Below are positions 25,656 to 35,169 of a stretch of 45,540 nt of DNA, in pieces (position 1 is the first letter of the stretch; the number at the start of each line of letters is the position of its first letter). Origin of the DNA: Acidobacteriota bacterium (GTDB taxonomy: Bacteria > Actinomycetota > Acidimicrobiia > Acidimicrobiales > Palsa-688); the NCBI GenBank assembly GCA_028876385.1, contig JAGWSF010000006.1, forward strand, positions 1 to 45,540. Reading direction: 5' to 3'. The notes below the pieces were generated by a model. It had not been told where the DNA came from and did no database searches. It worked only from the letters and a program-made list of their open reading frames with translations. The position numbers and the translations under genes were made by a program.

Positions 25656-26864
25656 TTGAGCGACACCACGGGCGACGCCTACTACGACCCCTACGACCAC
25701 GCCATCGACGACGACCCCTATCCCATCTGGAAGCGCCTGCGCGACGAGGCCCCGCTCTACTACAACGAGCGCTACGACTTCTACGCCCTGTCGCGCTTCG
25801 AGGACGTCGAGAAGGCGCTGGTCGACTGGAAGACCTTCATCTCGGGCAAGGGATCGGTCCTCGAGATGATCAAGCAGAACATCGAGATGCCGCCCGGGAG
25901 CATCCTCTTCGAGGACCCCCCGGCCCACGACCACCACCGCGCCCTCCTGTCGCGGGTGTTCACCCCCCGGCGCATGAGTGAGATCGAGCCCAAGGTCCGG
26001 GACTTCTGCGCCCGTTCCCTCGACCCGCTGGTGGGCAGCGGGGGATTCGATTTCATCGGCGATCTCGGCGCCCAGATGCCGATGCGGACCATCGGCATGC
26101 TGCTCGGCATCCCCGAGGAGGACCAGGAGCGCATACGTGACCGACTCGACGAGGGCCTCCGCCTCGAGGACGGGGTGATGCCCGACCTCGCCCAGGACGG
26201 ACGCAACACCCTGACCGCGTCGATGGAGCAGTTCGCCGAGTACGTCGACTGGCGAGCCGAGCATCCCGCCGACGATTTGATGACCGACCTGTTGAACGCC
26301 GAGTTCGAGGACGTCACCGGCACGGTCCGCAAGCTGACCCGCGAGGAGCTGCTCAACTACATAGGCCTTCTGGCCGGCGCCGGCAACGAGACCACCACCC
26401 GCCTGATCGGCTGGACCGGCAAGGTGCTGGCCGAGAACCCCGACCAGCGCGAGCTCCTGCTGTCCGAACCGTCGCTCGTACCCAACGCCATCGAGGAGCT
26501 GCTGCGCTACGAGGCTCCCTCCCCGGTGCAGGCCCGCTATGTGACCCGCGACGTCGAGTACTACGGCCAGAAGGTGCCCGAGGGATCGGTCATGCTCCTG
26601 CTCAACGCCTCGGCCAACCGCGACGAGCGGTACTTCGACGAGCCCGACCGCGTCGACGTCAGGCGCCGCATCAGCCATCACCTGACCTTCGGTTACGGCA
26701 TCCACTTCTGCCTGGGTAGCCACCTGGCCCGCCTCGAGGGTCGGATCGCCCTGGAAGAGGTGCTGAAGCGCTTCCCCCGCTGGCGGGTCGACTGGGACCA
26801 CGCCGTGCAGGCCCACACCTCCACGGTGCGCGGCTGGGAGCGGCTACCGGTCCTGACAGACTGA
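25656..26864 (+). CDS. cytochrome P450
   Basis: 402 residues, soluble bacterial class. The I-helix motif is AGAGNETTTR (residues 240-249), the ExxR motif is E281-R284 and the heme loop is FGYGIHFCLGSHLA with Cys352 as the iron ligand. It should insert oxygen into an organic substrate using ferredoxin and reductase partners, which are not in the window. Start: TTG 25656 lies 7 nt after GGAGG (25644-25648), whereas in-frame GTG 25650 is only 1 nt from it, so the rare TTG start is preferred. A palindromic operator lies upstream. A CoA-transferase gene follows after 35 bp, suggesting an operon continuing to the second amidohydrolase. Confidence 0.93.
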   Translation: MSDTTGDAYYDPYDHAIDDDPYPIWKRLRDEAPLYYNERYDFYALSRFEDVEKALVDWKTFISGKGSVLEMIKQNIEMPPGSILFEDPPAHDHHRALLSRVFTPRRMSEIEPKVRDFCARSLDPLVGSGGFDFIGDLGAQMPMRTIGMLLGIPEEDQERIRDRLDEGLRLEDGVMPDLAQDGRNTLTASMEQFAEYVDWRAEHPADDLMTDLLNAEFEDVTGTVRKLTREELLNYIGLLAGAGNETTTRLIGWTGKVLAENPDQRELLLSEPSLVPNAIEELLRYEAPSPVQARYVTRDVEYYGQKVPEGSVMLLLNASANRDERYFDEPDRVDVRRRISHHLTFGYGIHFCLGSHLARLEGRIALEEVLKRFPRWRVDWDHAVQAHTSTVRGWERLPVLTD

Positions 26865-26899
26865 CCCATTCGCATCGTCGTAGGAGAGAGGACACCCAA

Positions 26900-28126
26900 G
26901 TGCACCAACCGATGACCGGCGTCAAGGTGGTCGAAGTCGCCCAGTTCACCTTCACCCCGTCGGCCGGCGCGGTCCTGGCCGACTGGGGAGCCGAGGTCAT
27001 CAAGGTCGAGCACGCCGAGATGGGCGACGCCCAGCGGGGCTTCGGCGCCGGGCTGGGCGGTGTGGCCGAGGGCCGGTTCCACCCCATCATGGAGCACCCC
27101 AACCGGGGCAAGAAGAGCATCGGCCTGGCCCTCGACCGCCCGGGCGGCCGCCAGGTACTGCTCGACCTGTGCCAGGACGCCGACGTGTTCCTCACCAACT
27201 TCCTCCCCGCCGCCCGGCGCAAGCTCGGCATAGAGGTGGACGACATCCGGGCGGTCAACCCCCAGATCATCTACGTCCGCGGCAGCGCCCACGGCCAGCA
27301 GGGACCCGATGCCGAGAAGGGCGGCTACGACGGCTCCACCTTCTGGTGCCGGATGGGCAGCGCCTGGGGGGTGACGCCGCCCGACAGCCCCAAGGTGATC
27401 GGACCTCCGGCCGGGGCCTACGGGGACTCCATGGGCGGCATGACCATCGCCGGGGGGATCGCCGCCGCCCTGTTCGGGCGGGAGCGCACCGGGGAGCCGT
27501 CAGTGGTCGATGTCTCGCTCATGAGCGTCGGAGCCTGGGCCATGGGCCTGTCGCTCAGCAACAGCCTCCTGACCGGCGTCGAGCAGGGCCAGCCGCCGCT
27601 CAGCGCGCCGCTCGGTAACGCCTTCAATCCGATCGTGGGCAACTTCCGCACCTCCGACGACCGCTGGATCACCCTGATGATGCTCCAGCCCGGTCGTTAC
27701 TTCGCCGACACGTGCCGCCACCTCGGGCTTGACCACCTGATAGACGACGGGCGCTTCGACACCGCCCAGAAGCTCATCGCCAACGCGGCCGAGGCCGGCC
27801 GCTACGTGGCCGACGCCATCGCGGCCAAGCCCTTCAGCTACTGGATGGAGAAGCTGCAGACCCTCGAAGGGCAGTGGTCGGCGGTCCAGAGCCCATCTGA
27901 GATAGTCAAGGACCCACAGGTCCTGGCCAACGGCTGCGTCCTGCCGGTGATCGACGCCGACGGAGTGGAGCGCCACCTCGTCGCCAACCCGGTCCAGTTC
28001 GACGAGAAGCCCCCCGTTCTCACCCGCGGCCCCCAGTTCGCCGAGCAGACCGACGAGCTCCTGCGCCAGCTGGGTCTCGACGAGGATCAGATCATCCAGC
28101 TCAAGATCGACGGGGCGGTCACCTGA
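26900..28126 (+). CDS. class III CoA-transferase (CaiB/BaiF)
   Basis: 408 residues. The N-terminal Rossmann part reads VKVVEVAQFTFTPSAGAVL and ADWGAEVIKVEH. The catalytic Asp is Asp176 in YGDSMGGMTIAGGIAAAL, which matches Asp169 of formyl-CoA transferase. The RTGEPSVVDVSLM segment also fits. It should move CoA from an acyl-CoA to a free carboxylic acid. GTG 26900 follows GGAGAGAGG at a suitable distance. It lies between the P450 and the second amidohydrolase on one strand with small gaps, so one transcript is likely. The acid is unknown. Confidence 0.91.
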   Translation: MHQPMTGVKVVEVAQFTFTPSAGAVLADWGAEVIKVEHAEMGDAQRGFGAGLGGVAEGRFHPIMEHPNRGKKSIGLALDRPGGRQVLLDLCQDADVFLTNFLPAARRKLGIEVDDIRAVNPQIIYVRGSAHGQQGPDAEKGGYDGSTFWCRMGSAWGVTPPDSPKVIGPPAGAYGDSMGGMTIAGGIAAALFGRERTGEPSVVDVSLMSVGAWAMGLSLSNSLLTGVEQGQPPLSAPLGNAFNPIVGNFRTSDDRWITLMMLQPGRYFADTCRHLGLDHLIDDGRFDTAQKLIANAAEAGRYVADAIAAKPFSYWMEKLQTLEGQWSAVQSPSEIVKDPQVLANGCVLPVIDADGVERHLVANPVQFDEKPPVLTRGPQFAEQTDELLRQLGLDEDQIIQLKIDGAVT

Positions 28127-28201
28127 CCGCCCGTCGCGCCGCCCGACCCGCCCGCCCCCCATCCCCGACCCGTACCCATTGATCCGCTCCCGGAGGTAAC
28201 C

Positions 28202-29404
28202 ATGGCCCGCCCCACCGTCGACTTCCCCGTATTCGACGCCGACAACCACATGTACGAGACCGTCGAGGCCTTCACCAAGTTCCTCCCCAAGGAGTACAAC
28301 GGCCTCATCAAGTACGTGCAGGTGAACGGTCGGACCAAGCTGGCCCTGAAGAACGTCATCTCCGACTACATCCCCAACCCGACCTTCGAGGTGGTCGCCC
28401 GGCCGGGGGCCCAGGAGGCCTACTTCAAGGCCGGCAACCCCGAAGGCAAGTCCCGCCGGGAGATCATGGGCGAGCCGATGCGCTCACCCGCCGCCTTCTT
28501 CGATCCGCAACCGCGGCTCACCCTGATGGACGAGCTGGGGGTGGACCGGGCCATCATGTGGCCGACCCTCGCCAGCCTCCTCGAGGAGCGCCTCCGCAAC
28601 GACCCCGAAGCCACCCACGCCGTGGTCCACGCCCTCAACCAGTGGATGCACGAGCACTGGACCTTCAACTACGAGAACCGCATCTTCGCCACCCCGGTCA
28701 TAACGCTGCCCATCGTGGCCGAGGCCATCAAGGAGCTGGAGTGGCTCGTCGAGCGGGGAGCACGCATCATCCTCGTCCGTCCCGCCCCGGTGCCCGGCTT
28801 CAAGGGGGAACGGTCGATGGCGTTGAAGGAGTTCGACCCGTTCTGGAAGCTGGTCGAAGAGGCCGACATCGCCGTGGGCATGCACTCCTCCGACGACGGT
28901 CAGACCCGCTACATCAACCGCTGGGAGGGCGGGGGCGACAGCGAGTTCCTGCCCTTCGCCGGCCCCAGCGCCTTCGTCGACGTCCACCACTATCAAAGCC
29001 GCGGCATCTTCGACTGCGTGGCTTCGGCCATCGGCCACGGCATGCTGTCGCGCTTCCCCCGCTTGCGGCTCCTCCCCGTGGAGAACGGTTCGGGCTGGGT
29101 CCGGCCCCTGATCGACGCCCTCGGTCACTCCTACGCCAAGAACCCCCGCCTGTGGGACGAGGACCCCCTGATGGTGTTCAAGCGCAACGTCTGGGTCCAT
29201 CCCTTCCACGAGGAGGACCCCCGCGGCTTGGTCAAGCTGATCGGCGCCGACCGGGTCGTGTTCGGATCGGACTACCCCCACCCCGAGGGGATGTCCGAGC
29301 CCATCGCCTACGTCGACGAGCTCGAAGGGCTCCCCCACGACGACATCGCCCGCATCATGGGAGGCAACCTGAGCGAGGTCGTCAAGGTGGGCGCCGCCGC
29401 CTGA
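28202..29404 (+). CDS. amidohydrolase-family metal-dependent hydrolase, copy 2
   Basis: 400 residues, the same length as the protein at 20048, with the same landmarks: [35 protein letters not shown] and GSDYPH. By eye roughly three quarters of positions agree along the whole length. ATG 28202 has GGAGG 5 nt upstream, a stronger start than copy 1. It ends a likely operon of P450, CoA-transferase and this gene. The two copies may act on related substrates or form a heteromer; the sequence does not decide. No RACRTCGAYGTY site lies directly in front of it. Confidence 0.86.
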   Translation: MARPTVDFPVFDADNHMYETVEAFTKFLPKEYNGLIKYVQVNGRTKLALKNVISDYIPNPTFEVVARPGAQEAYFKAGNPEGKSRREIMGEPMRSPAAFFDPQPRLTLMDELGVDRAIMWPTLASLLEERLRNDPEATHAVVHALNQWMHEHWTFNYENRIFATPVITLPIVAEAIKELEWLVERGARIILVRPAPVPGFKGERSMALKEFDPFWKLVEEADIAVGMHSSDDGQTRYINRWEGGGDSEFLPFAGPSAFVDVHHYQSRGIFDCVASAIGHGMLSRFPRLRLLPVENGSGWVRPLIDALGHSYAKNPRLWDEDPLMVFKRNVWVHPFHEEDPRGLVKLIGADRVVFGSDYPHPEGMSEPIAYVDELEGLPHDDIARIMGGNLSEVVKVGAAA

Positions 29405-29423
29405 CAATCCGTCACCGGTATCC

Positions 29424-29443
29424 GGCCCGGCCCGGCCCGGCCC
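29424..29443. repeat. GGCCC pentanucleotide run
   Basis: Four perfect GGCCC units in the 118-bp gap between the second amidohydrolase and the next dehydrogenase. The same sequence style occurs near 24970. Probably simple-sequence slippage. The rest of the gap holds only a possible -10 (TAAGAA, 29509-29514) 8 nt before GTG 29523. Confidence 0.6.
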
Positions 29444-29522
29444 GCCACCGGCCGCGCCGCCGCCCCGGCGTCCTTGCCGGGCTGAGCCGGCGGGGGTCGC
29501 CGATCGGCTAAGAACGACGGTC

Positions 29523-30434
29523 GTGGAACCCGAATCGACCCCCATCGGATGGATCGGAACCGGCGTCATGGGCTCGTCCATGTGCGGCCACCTCCTCGCC
29601 CGCGGCCACCCCGTCACCGTGTACAACCGGTCGCGCCGGCGGGCCGAGTCGCTCATCGCGGCGGGGGCGCGCTGGGTCGAGTCGCCCGCTCAGGTGGCCG
29701 CCGCCAGCGAGGTCGTGTTCTCCATGGTCGGCTACCCCGAGGACGTGCGCCAGGTGGTCCTCGGCGACGACGGCCTGCTCGCCGGGGCGCGCCCGGGGGC
29801 GGTCCTCGTGGACATGACCACGAGCCAGCCGTCTCTCGCCGTCGAGATCGCCGAGCGCGCCGCCGCCCACGGGGTGCAGGCGCTCGACGCGCCGGTCTCG
29901 GGAGGTGACATAGGGGCCCGCAACGCCACCTTGTCGATCATGGTCGGTGGCCCCCGGGAGGTCTTCGACGCCCAGTACGAGCTGTTCGAGGCCATGGGTC
30001 AGACCATCGTCTGGCAGGGCGGTCCGGGTGCCGGCCAGCACGCCAAGATGGTCAACCAGATCCTCGTGGCCGGGACCATGGTGGCCATGTCCGAAGCTCT
30101 CCTCTACGCCTACCGGGTCGGCCTGGACGTGACCGCGGTCCTGGCCTCGGTCACCAGCGGCGCGGCCGGGAGCTGGACGCTGACCAACCTGGCCCCCCGG
30201 GTGGTCGCCGGTGATTTCACCCCCGGCTTCGCCGTCGATCATCTGGTGAAGGATCTGGGCATCGCGTTGGAGGAGGCCCGCCGGGCGCGCCTGGCCCTGC
30301 CGGGACTGGCTCTCGCCAACCAGCTCTACGTCGCCCTGCAGGCCCAGCGCCGGGGCCGGGACGGCACCCAGGCTCTCGTCTACGCCCTGGCCTCGCTGTC
30401 GGGGCTGGACTGGCCTCCCTCTCCATCCTACTAG
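29523..30434 (+). CDS. 3-hydroxyisobutyrate dehydrogenase-like NAD(P) enzyme
   Basis: 303 residues of the beta-hydroxyacid dehydrogenase family. The NAD(P) motif is [16 protein letters not shown]. The substrate-binding loop is [22 protein letters not shown], with the catalytic Lys in [17 protein letters not shown] after the second strand suggests NADP preference, as in MmsB/GarR-like proteins; that is inference. It could oxidise 3-hydroxyisobutyrate, the step before MmsA (5975), or reduce a related semialdehyde. The GTG start has no Shine-Dalgarno sequence, and a possible -10 lies 8 nt upstream. It is convergent with the CoA-transferase gene at 30456, 21 bp apart. Confidence 0.88.
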   Translation: MEPESTPIGWIGTGVMGSSMCGHLLARGHPVTVYNRSRRRAESLIAAGARWVESPAQVAAASEVVFSMVGYPEDVRQVVLGDDGLLAGARPGAVLVDMTTSQPSLAVEIAERAAAHGVQALDAPVSGGDIGARNATLSIMVGGPREVFDAQYELFEAMGQTIVWQGGPGAGQHAKMVNQILVAGTMVAMSEALLYAYRVGLDVTAVLASVTSGAAGSWTLTNLAPRVVAGDFTPGFAVDHLVKDLGIALEEARRARLALPGLALANQLYVALQAQRRGRDGTQALVYALASLSGLDWPPSPSY

Positions 30435-30455
30435 GCCCCACCCGCCACGAACCGA

Positions 30456-31670
30456 CTAGACCGGGAAGGGGTAGCCCTCGGTGGGCCAGGAGACGACCCC
30501 CCGGGCGGCCAGGTCGGAGACCGTCGACTGCTCGTAGCCGAGCTCGGACAGTATCTCCCGGGTGTGCTGGCCGAGCATCGGGGCCGCCCGCTCCTGGCGG
30601 CCCGGAGTGTCGCTGAAGGAGATCAGGTTGCCGAACTGCCGGACCCGTCCGAGGAGCGGGTGGTGGTACTCGGTGACCAGGCCCAGGCGCACCAGCTCCT
30701 CGTCGAAGAGGATGGTCTCGCCGTCCCACGTGTCGGCCGATATCTCCACCGGTACGCCGGCGCGCCGCAGCGTGCGTCTCCAGTTGACGGCGAGGTCGTC
30801 CATGAAGCGGGCCGCCAGCCGCGCCGTCAGGTCGTCCCTATGGGTGCGGCGTTCGGCGGGGGTGGCGAAGCGTTCGTCGTCGAGCAGGTCGTCGGCCCCG
30901 ATCGCCCGGCACAGCGCTGACCAGTGCTCCTCCTCCACCGCCGCCAACTGCAGCCACCCGTCCTGGGTCTCGTAGAGGCGGTAGAGGGCACCGAGGCCCA
31001 TCTGCTCCCGGTCGAGGGTGGGGCGGGGGGAAGGCCGGCCGTCCGGGCCGACCCACGAGTCGGCGGTGTAGAGCATCGAACCGTGGAAGATGGACGTCCA
31101 CATGAACTGCCCCTCCCCGGTCTGCTCCCGGTGGTAGAGCGCGATGAGGAGAGCCGTCACCGAGGGCATGGCCGCCGCCACGTCGCCATGGCCGTAGCGG
31201 TGCCACATGGGCGGGTTACCGGCGGCGACGGGGCCCTGCTCCCATTCGATTCCCGATGCGGCCTGCCCGAGAGGGTCGAGGCCGCCCATGGGGGCCAGCG
31301 GACCTGCCGCTCCGTACATGAACGTGTTGCAGTACAGGATGTCGGGCCGCACCGCCCGGCACTGCTCGTAGCCGATGCCCAGGCGGTCGGCGGTACCGAG
31401 GGTCATGTTGTGGTGGACGATGTCGGCGCCGGCCACCAGTTCGAGGGCGATTCGTAGGCCGTCGGGCTGCTTCAGGTCGACGGCGATGTCCCTCTTCCCC
31501 CTCTGGCAGCCCATGAAGGAGCCGACGACACTGGCGCGCATGCCGTCGCCGCGCGTCGGCTCCACCTTGATCACGTCGGCGCCTAGGTCACCGAGCAGCA
31601 TCGGCCCGAACGGCCCGGCCAGGAACTGCCCGAAGTCGACGACCCGGAGGCCCTCGAGCGGTCCCGGCAC
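30456..31670 (-). CDS. class III CoA-transferase (CaiB/BaiF), catalytic Asp present
   Basis: 404 residues. Family text is clear: LEGLRVVDFGQFLAGPFG, LGDLGADVIKVEP and RTG-like REQTGEGQ. The catalytic Asp is Asp163 in YGHGDVAAAMPS, nine residues before the helix that leads to the TGEGQ turn, as in formyl-CoA transferase. The GTG start follows the stop of the upstream CoA-transferase directly (TGAGTG), so the two are almost certainly co-translated. The upstream partner lacks the Asp. Together they may form a two-subunit enzyme of the benzylsuccinate or succinyl-CoA:malate CoA-transferase kind. Substrate unknown. Confidence 0.9.
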   Translation of the reverse strand: MPGPLEGLRVVDFGQFLAGPFGPMLLGDLGADVIKVEPTRGDGMRASVVGSFMGCQRGKRDIAVDLKQPDGLRIALELVAGADIVHHNMTLGTADRLGIGYEQCRAVRPDILYCNTFMYGAAGPLAPMGGLDPLGQAASGIEWEQGPVAAGNPPMWHRYGHGDVAAAMPSVTALLIALYHREQTGEGQFMWTSIFHGSMLYTADSWVGPDGRPSPRPTLDREQMGLGALYRLYETQDGWLQLAAVEEEHWSALCRAIGADDLLDDERFATPAERRTHRDDLTARLAARFMDDLAVNWRRTLRRAGVPVEISADTWDGETILFDEELVRLGLVTEYHHPLLGRVRQFGNLISFSDTPGRQERAAPMLGQHTREILSELGYEQSTVSDLAARGVVSWPTEGYPFPV

Positions 31671-32924
31671 TCAGATCACCCCCTTGGAGCGAAGATCGGC
31701 GAGAGCGGAGCGGTCGTAGCCGACCTCGGCGAGCACCTCGTCGGTGTGGGCGCCGGCCGGCGGCTGCGGCCCTCTCACCCGGGACGGGGTGGCCGACAGG
31801 AAGATGGTCGGTCCGAGCTGCGTGGTCGGCCCGACGTCGGGGTCGTCGACGCGGACCACCGACCCGGTGGCCAGCAGCTGCGGATGCTTCCACCGTTCGT
31901 GGGGGGCGACGATGGCTTCCGCGCCCAGGCCGTGGGAGTGGAGGGTCTCGACGACCTCGTCCCTGTCGAGGGCCCGGTAGGCGTCCCGCTTGGCGGTCTC
32001 GTAGCCGGCCCGTTCGGCGGGGGTCATGGCGACCAGGGCCTCGAAGGGGACCTCCTCGATGCCGAGGATCGACGCTTCGGAGCGGGTCGGGGTCAAACCG
32101 GCCTGCGTCGACGCGTGCACCCACTCGCCGTCGCGGCATTCGAATACCGACATCTGGTGGATGCCCGCCGGGTGAGACTTGGCCAAGCCGAACTGGCCCC
32201 GGTCGGTCCAGTTCCAGTTCTGAGTGGTGAGGGACATGATCCCCTGGAGCAGCGAGATCTCCAGGTGCTGGCCCCGGCCGGTCCGCCGCCGGGCGTGCAG
32301 GGCGGCCATTATCCCGATGGGCACCAGGAACATGGCCCCCATGCTGCCGACCGGGCTGTGAAGGAACACCGGGCCGGGTCGGAAGCTGGTGTTCTCCCAG
32401 TGCTGTCCCGTGCGGGCCTGGACCAGGGCCTCGTAGCCCGGGATGTCCTCGAACCGGCTACCGCGGGGCCAGGCCGGCACCGAGCAGTAAACCAGACGCG
32501 GAGCGCGCTCCTCGACCGACCGGTAGTCGAGTCCGAGGTCGGCCATGGTGGCCGGGGCGAAGGCCTCGACCAGGACGTCGGCGGTCTCGGCCAGGCGCAG
32601 GAAGGCCTCCCGGCCTTCGGGGTGGCGGAGGTCGACGGCGACCGACCGCCGGCTGCGGTTGTGGACCCGCGACGCCGGGTCGGTCCGATCCGGTCGGCCC
32701 CCGGCCGGCTCGATCTTGATCACGTCGGCGCCGTGCTCGGCCAACTGCAGGACCCCGAGCGGTCCGGCTATCCCTCCGGTTAGATCCAGGATGCGCAGTC
32801 CTTCCAGCGCATCCCTCCCAGCGCCGGGACCACCATCGCCGGAGACTCCGTCCGTCACCGGCGGTCGTCCACGCTCGCTGACCACGAGTGCCGTTTCACA
32901 CCATCCCCCTCTTCCGTCGGGCAT
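31671..32924 (-). CDS. CaiB/BaiF-family protein lacking the catalytic Asp
   Basis: 417 residues from ATG 32924, with GAGGGG 8 nt upstream. About 40 unstructured residues precede the CaiB domain (LEGLRILDLTGGIAGPLG, LAEHGADVIKIEP). The turn RRRTGRGQHLEISLLQG is normal, but the site nine residues before IGIMAALH, where the other three CoA-transferases here have Asp, is Ser194 (HSPVGSMGAMF). The fold should be kept while the acyl-anhydride mechanism is not possible at this site. It is probably the non-catalytic subunit of a heteromer with the next gene, which starts directly at its stop. Divergent from an alpha/beta hydrolase gene across 49 bp. Confidence 0.85.
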   Translation of the reverse strand: MPDGRGGWCETALVVSERGRPPVTDGVSGDGGPGAGRDALEGLRILDLTGGIAGPLGVLQLAEHGADVIKIEPAGGRPDRTDPASRVHNRSRRSVAVDLRHPEGREAFLRLAETADVLVEAFAPATMADLGLDYRSVEERAPRLVYCSVPAWPRGSRFEDIPGYEALVQARTGQHWENTSFRPGPVFLHSPVGSMGAMFLVPIGIMAALHARRRTGRGQHLEISLLQGIMSLTTQNWNWTDRGQFGLAKSHPAGIHQMSVFECRDGEWVHASTQAGLTPTRSEASILGIEEVPFEALVAMTPAERAGYETAKRDAYRALDRDEVVETLHSHGLGAEAIVAPHERWKHPQLLATGSVVRVDDPDVGPTTQLGPTIFLSATPSRVRGPQPPAGAHTDEVLAEVGYDRSALADLRSKGVI

Positions 32925-32960
32925 GTTAGCGACCCCTCTTGGGCCGCCGCGGCCTTCCCC

Positions 32961-32966
32961 TAGTAT
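32961..32966 (+). promoter_or_regulatory. -10 element of a leaderless promoter for the alpha/beta hydrolase
   Basis: TAGTAT ends 7 nt before GTG 32974 and no ribosome site is present. It matches the layout before 7527, 8385, selA and the SDR at 43993. Confidence 0.45.
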
Positions 32967-32973
32967 CAGCGGG

Positions 32974-33705
32974 GTGGCGGCCGTCGAGGGTTTCGCGGAC
33001 AGCGCCGGGGTGCGCATCCACTACCTGGACCACTCGCCCGAGGCCCCGGCGGGCCTGCCCGTGCTGTTCGTCCCGGGGCTGGTGGACCGGGCGACGGACT
33101 ATCTCGCCCTGTTCGACGTGTTCGCCCGTCGGCGGGTGATCATCGTCGACCCGAGGGGGAGAGGGGTCAGCGACAGCCCCGAGACCGGCTACTCGGCGGT
33201 GGACCAGGCCGGCGATCTGCAGGCGGTCCTCGACCACGCCGGGGTGGACCGGTTCCATCTCATGACCTTCTCGCGGGGTACGAGCTCGGGGCTGTGCCTG
33301 GCGCTGGGCCGCCCCCATCAGGTGGCGACCATCTCCATTGGGGACTACCTGCCCGGCGAGGTCCGGCTACCCCCGGAGTTCGTGGAGCAGATGTGGGCCA
33401 CCACGTGGCGGGGCCGGACCTATCCGGAATCCATCACCAGAGTGGCGCTGGAGGGGATCCAGGCCGATTCGGTGGGGCGGGAGCTGTGGGCCGAGCTGGC
33501 CGACCTCGGCAAACCCACACTCGTCGCTCGTGGCAGCGATAATGCCATCATTGACGATGAGAGGGAGGTCCGATACCGCGCCGCCCTGCCGGGCGTCGAG
33601 GTGATCACCATCCCAGGGTCCGGTCACGACCTGTTCCGCCCGTCCCGCACGGCCTATCCCCAAGCGGTGTCGGAGTTCATCGAGCGGCGGGCCCCTGGTC
33701 TTTGA
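32974..33705 (+). CDS. alpha/beta-fold hydrolase
   Basis: 243 residues from GTG 32974. The frame is open far upstream inside the opposite CoA-transferase gene, but the fold begins here with VRIHYLDHS. Motifs: LFVPGLVDRATDY (oxyanion region), DPRGRGVSDSP, the nucleophile elbow TFSRGTS, and the His in IPGSGHDLF. The elbow has Thr where Gly usually stands two before Ser, but the Ser and His are in place. Probably an esterase or C-C hydrolase; substrate unknown. Convergent with the lipoprotein gene, 15 bp apart. Confidence 0.85.
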   Translation: MAAVEGFADSAGVRIHYLDHSPEAPAGLPVLFVPGLVDRATDYLALFDVFARRRVIIVDPRGRGVSDSPETGYSAVDQAGDLQAVLDHAGVDRFHLMTFSRGTSSGLCLALGRPHQVATISIGDYLPGEVRLPPEFVEQMWATTWRGRTYPESITRVALEGIQADSVGRELWAELADLGKPTLVARGSDNAIIDDEREVRYRAALPGVEVITIPGSGHDLFRPSRTAYPQAVSEFIERRAPGL

Positions 33706-33720
33706 CCCTGGCGGGGCGGC

Positions 33721-34992
33721 TCAGGCCGAGGGGAGTGGGCTTCCGCAGACCGGGTCGGCGCCGGGCACGGTCTCGAAGTTGGAACCCGACAGCTTGGTCA
33801 CATAGAGGCAGGAGTCGATGCCCGTGGCGGTGCCGGCCCGATTGGCCAGATCGAAGGGATGCGAGCCGAGCAGGCCCCAGGCGTCGAAGTTCTTCACCCC
33901 GTTGAGGGCGGTGATCAGCGCGCTGTGGGTGGGGCTCGACCCGGTCACTTTGAGGGCCTGGTCGAGTAGGGCCATGGAGGTGTACCCGGCGTACTCGGCG
34001 TAGGTCGGCTCTGAGCCGCCACCCGCCTGCTTGAGAGCGGCCTGGAACTGCTGGGTGGCCGTGGTGTTCATCTCCACCGGCTCGAACGAGAGGGAGAAGT
34101 ACACGCCCTGGCCGGTCTGGAGGGCGCCCGGGCCGGCCTGCTGGAGGTCACCGCCGTAGCCGTCGGGAAGCAGGGCGATCTTGAGGTTGACCCCGTTCTG
34201 GCGGAGGGCCTGGATCAGGGCGAAGCTGGTGTTTGGGTCCACCGACCCGTAGTAGGTGTCGACGCCAGCACTCTTCATGGCGATGGCTTCGGGCGCCACG
34301 TTGGTGCTACCGAAGGGGAAGTTGGCGTTCAGGTAACCCACTTTCAGGCCGGCGGCGGTGGCCGACGCGGCATTGCCCTTGGCCGAATCCGCCGACGACG
34401 GGGAGATGCTGTAGCCGATGGAGCCGAGATTGGTCCCCCCCTCCATCTTCATGAAGGTACCGAAGGTGGTCGAGGCCTTGGACGGGTCGAGGAAGCCGTA
34501 GGTGGAGAACATGTTGGTGTCGGTGATCCACTCGCTACCGTCTTCGGCCACCCCGACGACGGGGATCCCCTGCTGCTTGAGGTAGGCGGCGGCACCGAAA
34601 CCGACGGCCGAGACCATCACCACCGCGTCCACGTGGTCCTGCTGCACCAGCTTCTGGGCCGCGGCCAGCACCGCTGCGGGCGAGGTCTGCGAATCGCCCT
34701 CTACGAACTTGAAGTTGAAGCCGTCCTTGCCCGCCACCACCGCGCCGGCCTGCACCCCCAAGGGGGTGGTCTTGTTGCCCGATGCGGCCAAGCCGGTCAG
34801 GTCGCTCAGGATCCCGACGGTGATGGTCTTGCCGCCCGAACCGGCCCCCGATGCGCCCGAAGCCGTTCCCGGTGCCCCGCTCGAAGCGCTGGTGGACGCG
34901 GTGGCGCCGCCGCTGTGGGAACTGGAACTGCACGCCCCGGCCAGTACGCCGAGCGCGACCATCCCTACGACCGCTGTGTTCTTGCGGAACAT
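33721..34992 (-). CDS. ABC transporter substrate-binding lipoprotein (Liv type)
   Basis: 423 residues. A lipoprotein signal with lipobox LAGAC (Cys21) is followed by a long Ser/Gly/Ala linker (about residues 22-53) and a periplasmic-binding fold starting KTITVGILSDLTG. It resembles LivK/amide-binding proteins, with two-lobed text such as VDAVVMVSAVGFGAAAYLKQ and QALRQNGVNLKIALLPDGYG. It is anchored outside the membrane and hands a ligand to the Liv-type permease at 39569, about 4.5 kb away. ATG 34992 has a GGAGGGGGAAG run just upstream. A palindromic operator lies 59 bp before the start. The ligand is unlikely to be simply a branched-chain amino acid given the CoA-enzyme neighbourhood. Confidence 0.9.
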   Translation of the reverse strand: MFRKNTAVVGMVALGVLAGACSSSSHSGGATASTSASSGAPGTASGASGAGSGGKTITVGILSDLTGLAASGNKTTPLGVQAGAVVAGKDGFNFKFVEGDSQTSPAAVLAAAQKLVQQDHVDAVVMVSAVGFGAAAYLKQQGIPVVGVAEDGSEWITDTNMFSTYGFLDPSKASTTFGTFMKMEGGTNLGSIGYSISPSSADSAKGNAASATAAGLKVGYLNANFPFGSTNVAPEAIAMKSAGVDTYYGSVDPNTSFALIQALRQNGVNLKIALLPDGYGGDLQQAGPGALQTGQGVYFSLSFEPVEMNTTATQQFQAALKQAGGGSEPTYAEYAGYTSMALLDQALKVTGSSPTHSALITALNGVKNFDAWGLLGSHPFDLANRAGTATGIDSCLYVTKLSGSNFETVPGADPVCGSPLPSA

Positions 34993-35050
34993 CTTCCCCC
35001 TCCGGGATCTCCTGCCAACCGTCCGGTTGTGACTGCTGACCTCGAACCGA

Positions 35051-35070
35051 GATGTTAGTCGACGTCAAAA
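35051..35070. promoter_or_regulatory. operator-like site before the binding-protein gene
   Basis: GATGTTAGTCGACGTCAAAA keeps one good half (TCGACGTC) and matches RACRTCGAYGTY at 9 of 12 positions, the weakest of the set. On the minus strand TTGACG within it could be a -35 for the lipoprotein gene, but no good -10 is seen at 17 bp. Confidence 0.35.
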
Positions 35071-35169
35071 TCACAAGGATAGTCGCCCGCATCGGGCCGG
35101 GGGGCGACCGGCGGTCCCGATGAACGGCTTCAGGCCGGACGGCCCCGGCCCGTCCCCTGCGTGGTTCAA

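Noticed and set aside
29424..29443. GGCCC run as a CRISPR-like or regulatory array
   Set aside because: Units are 5 bp without spacers; it is simple-sequence repeat.
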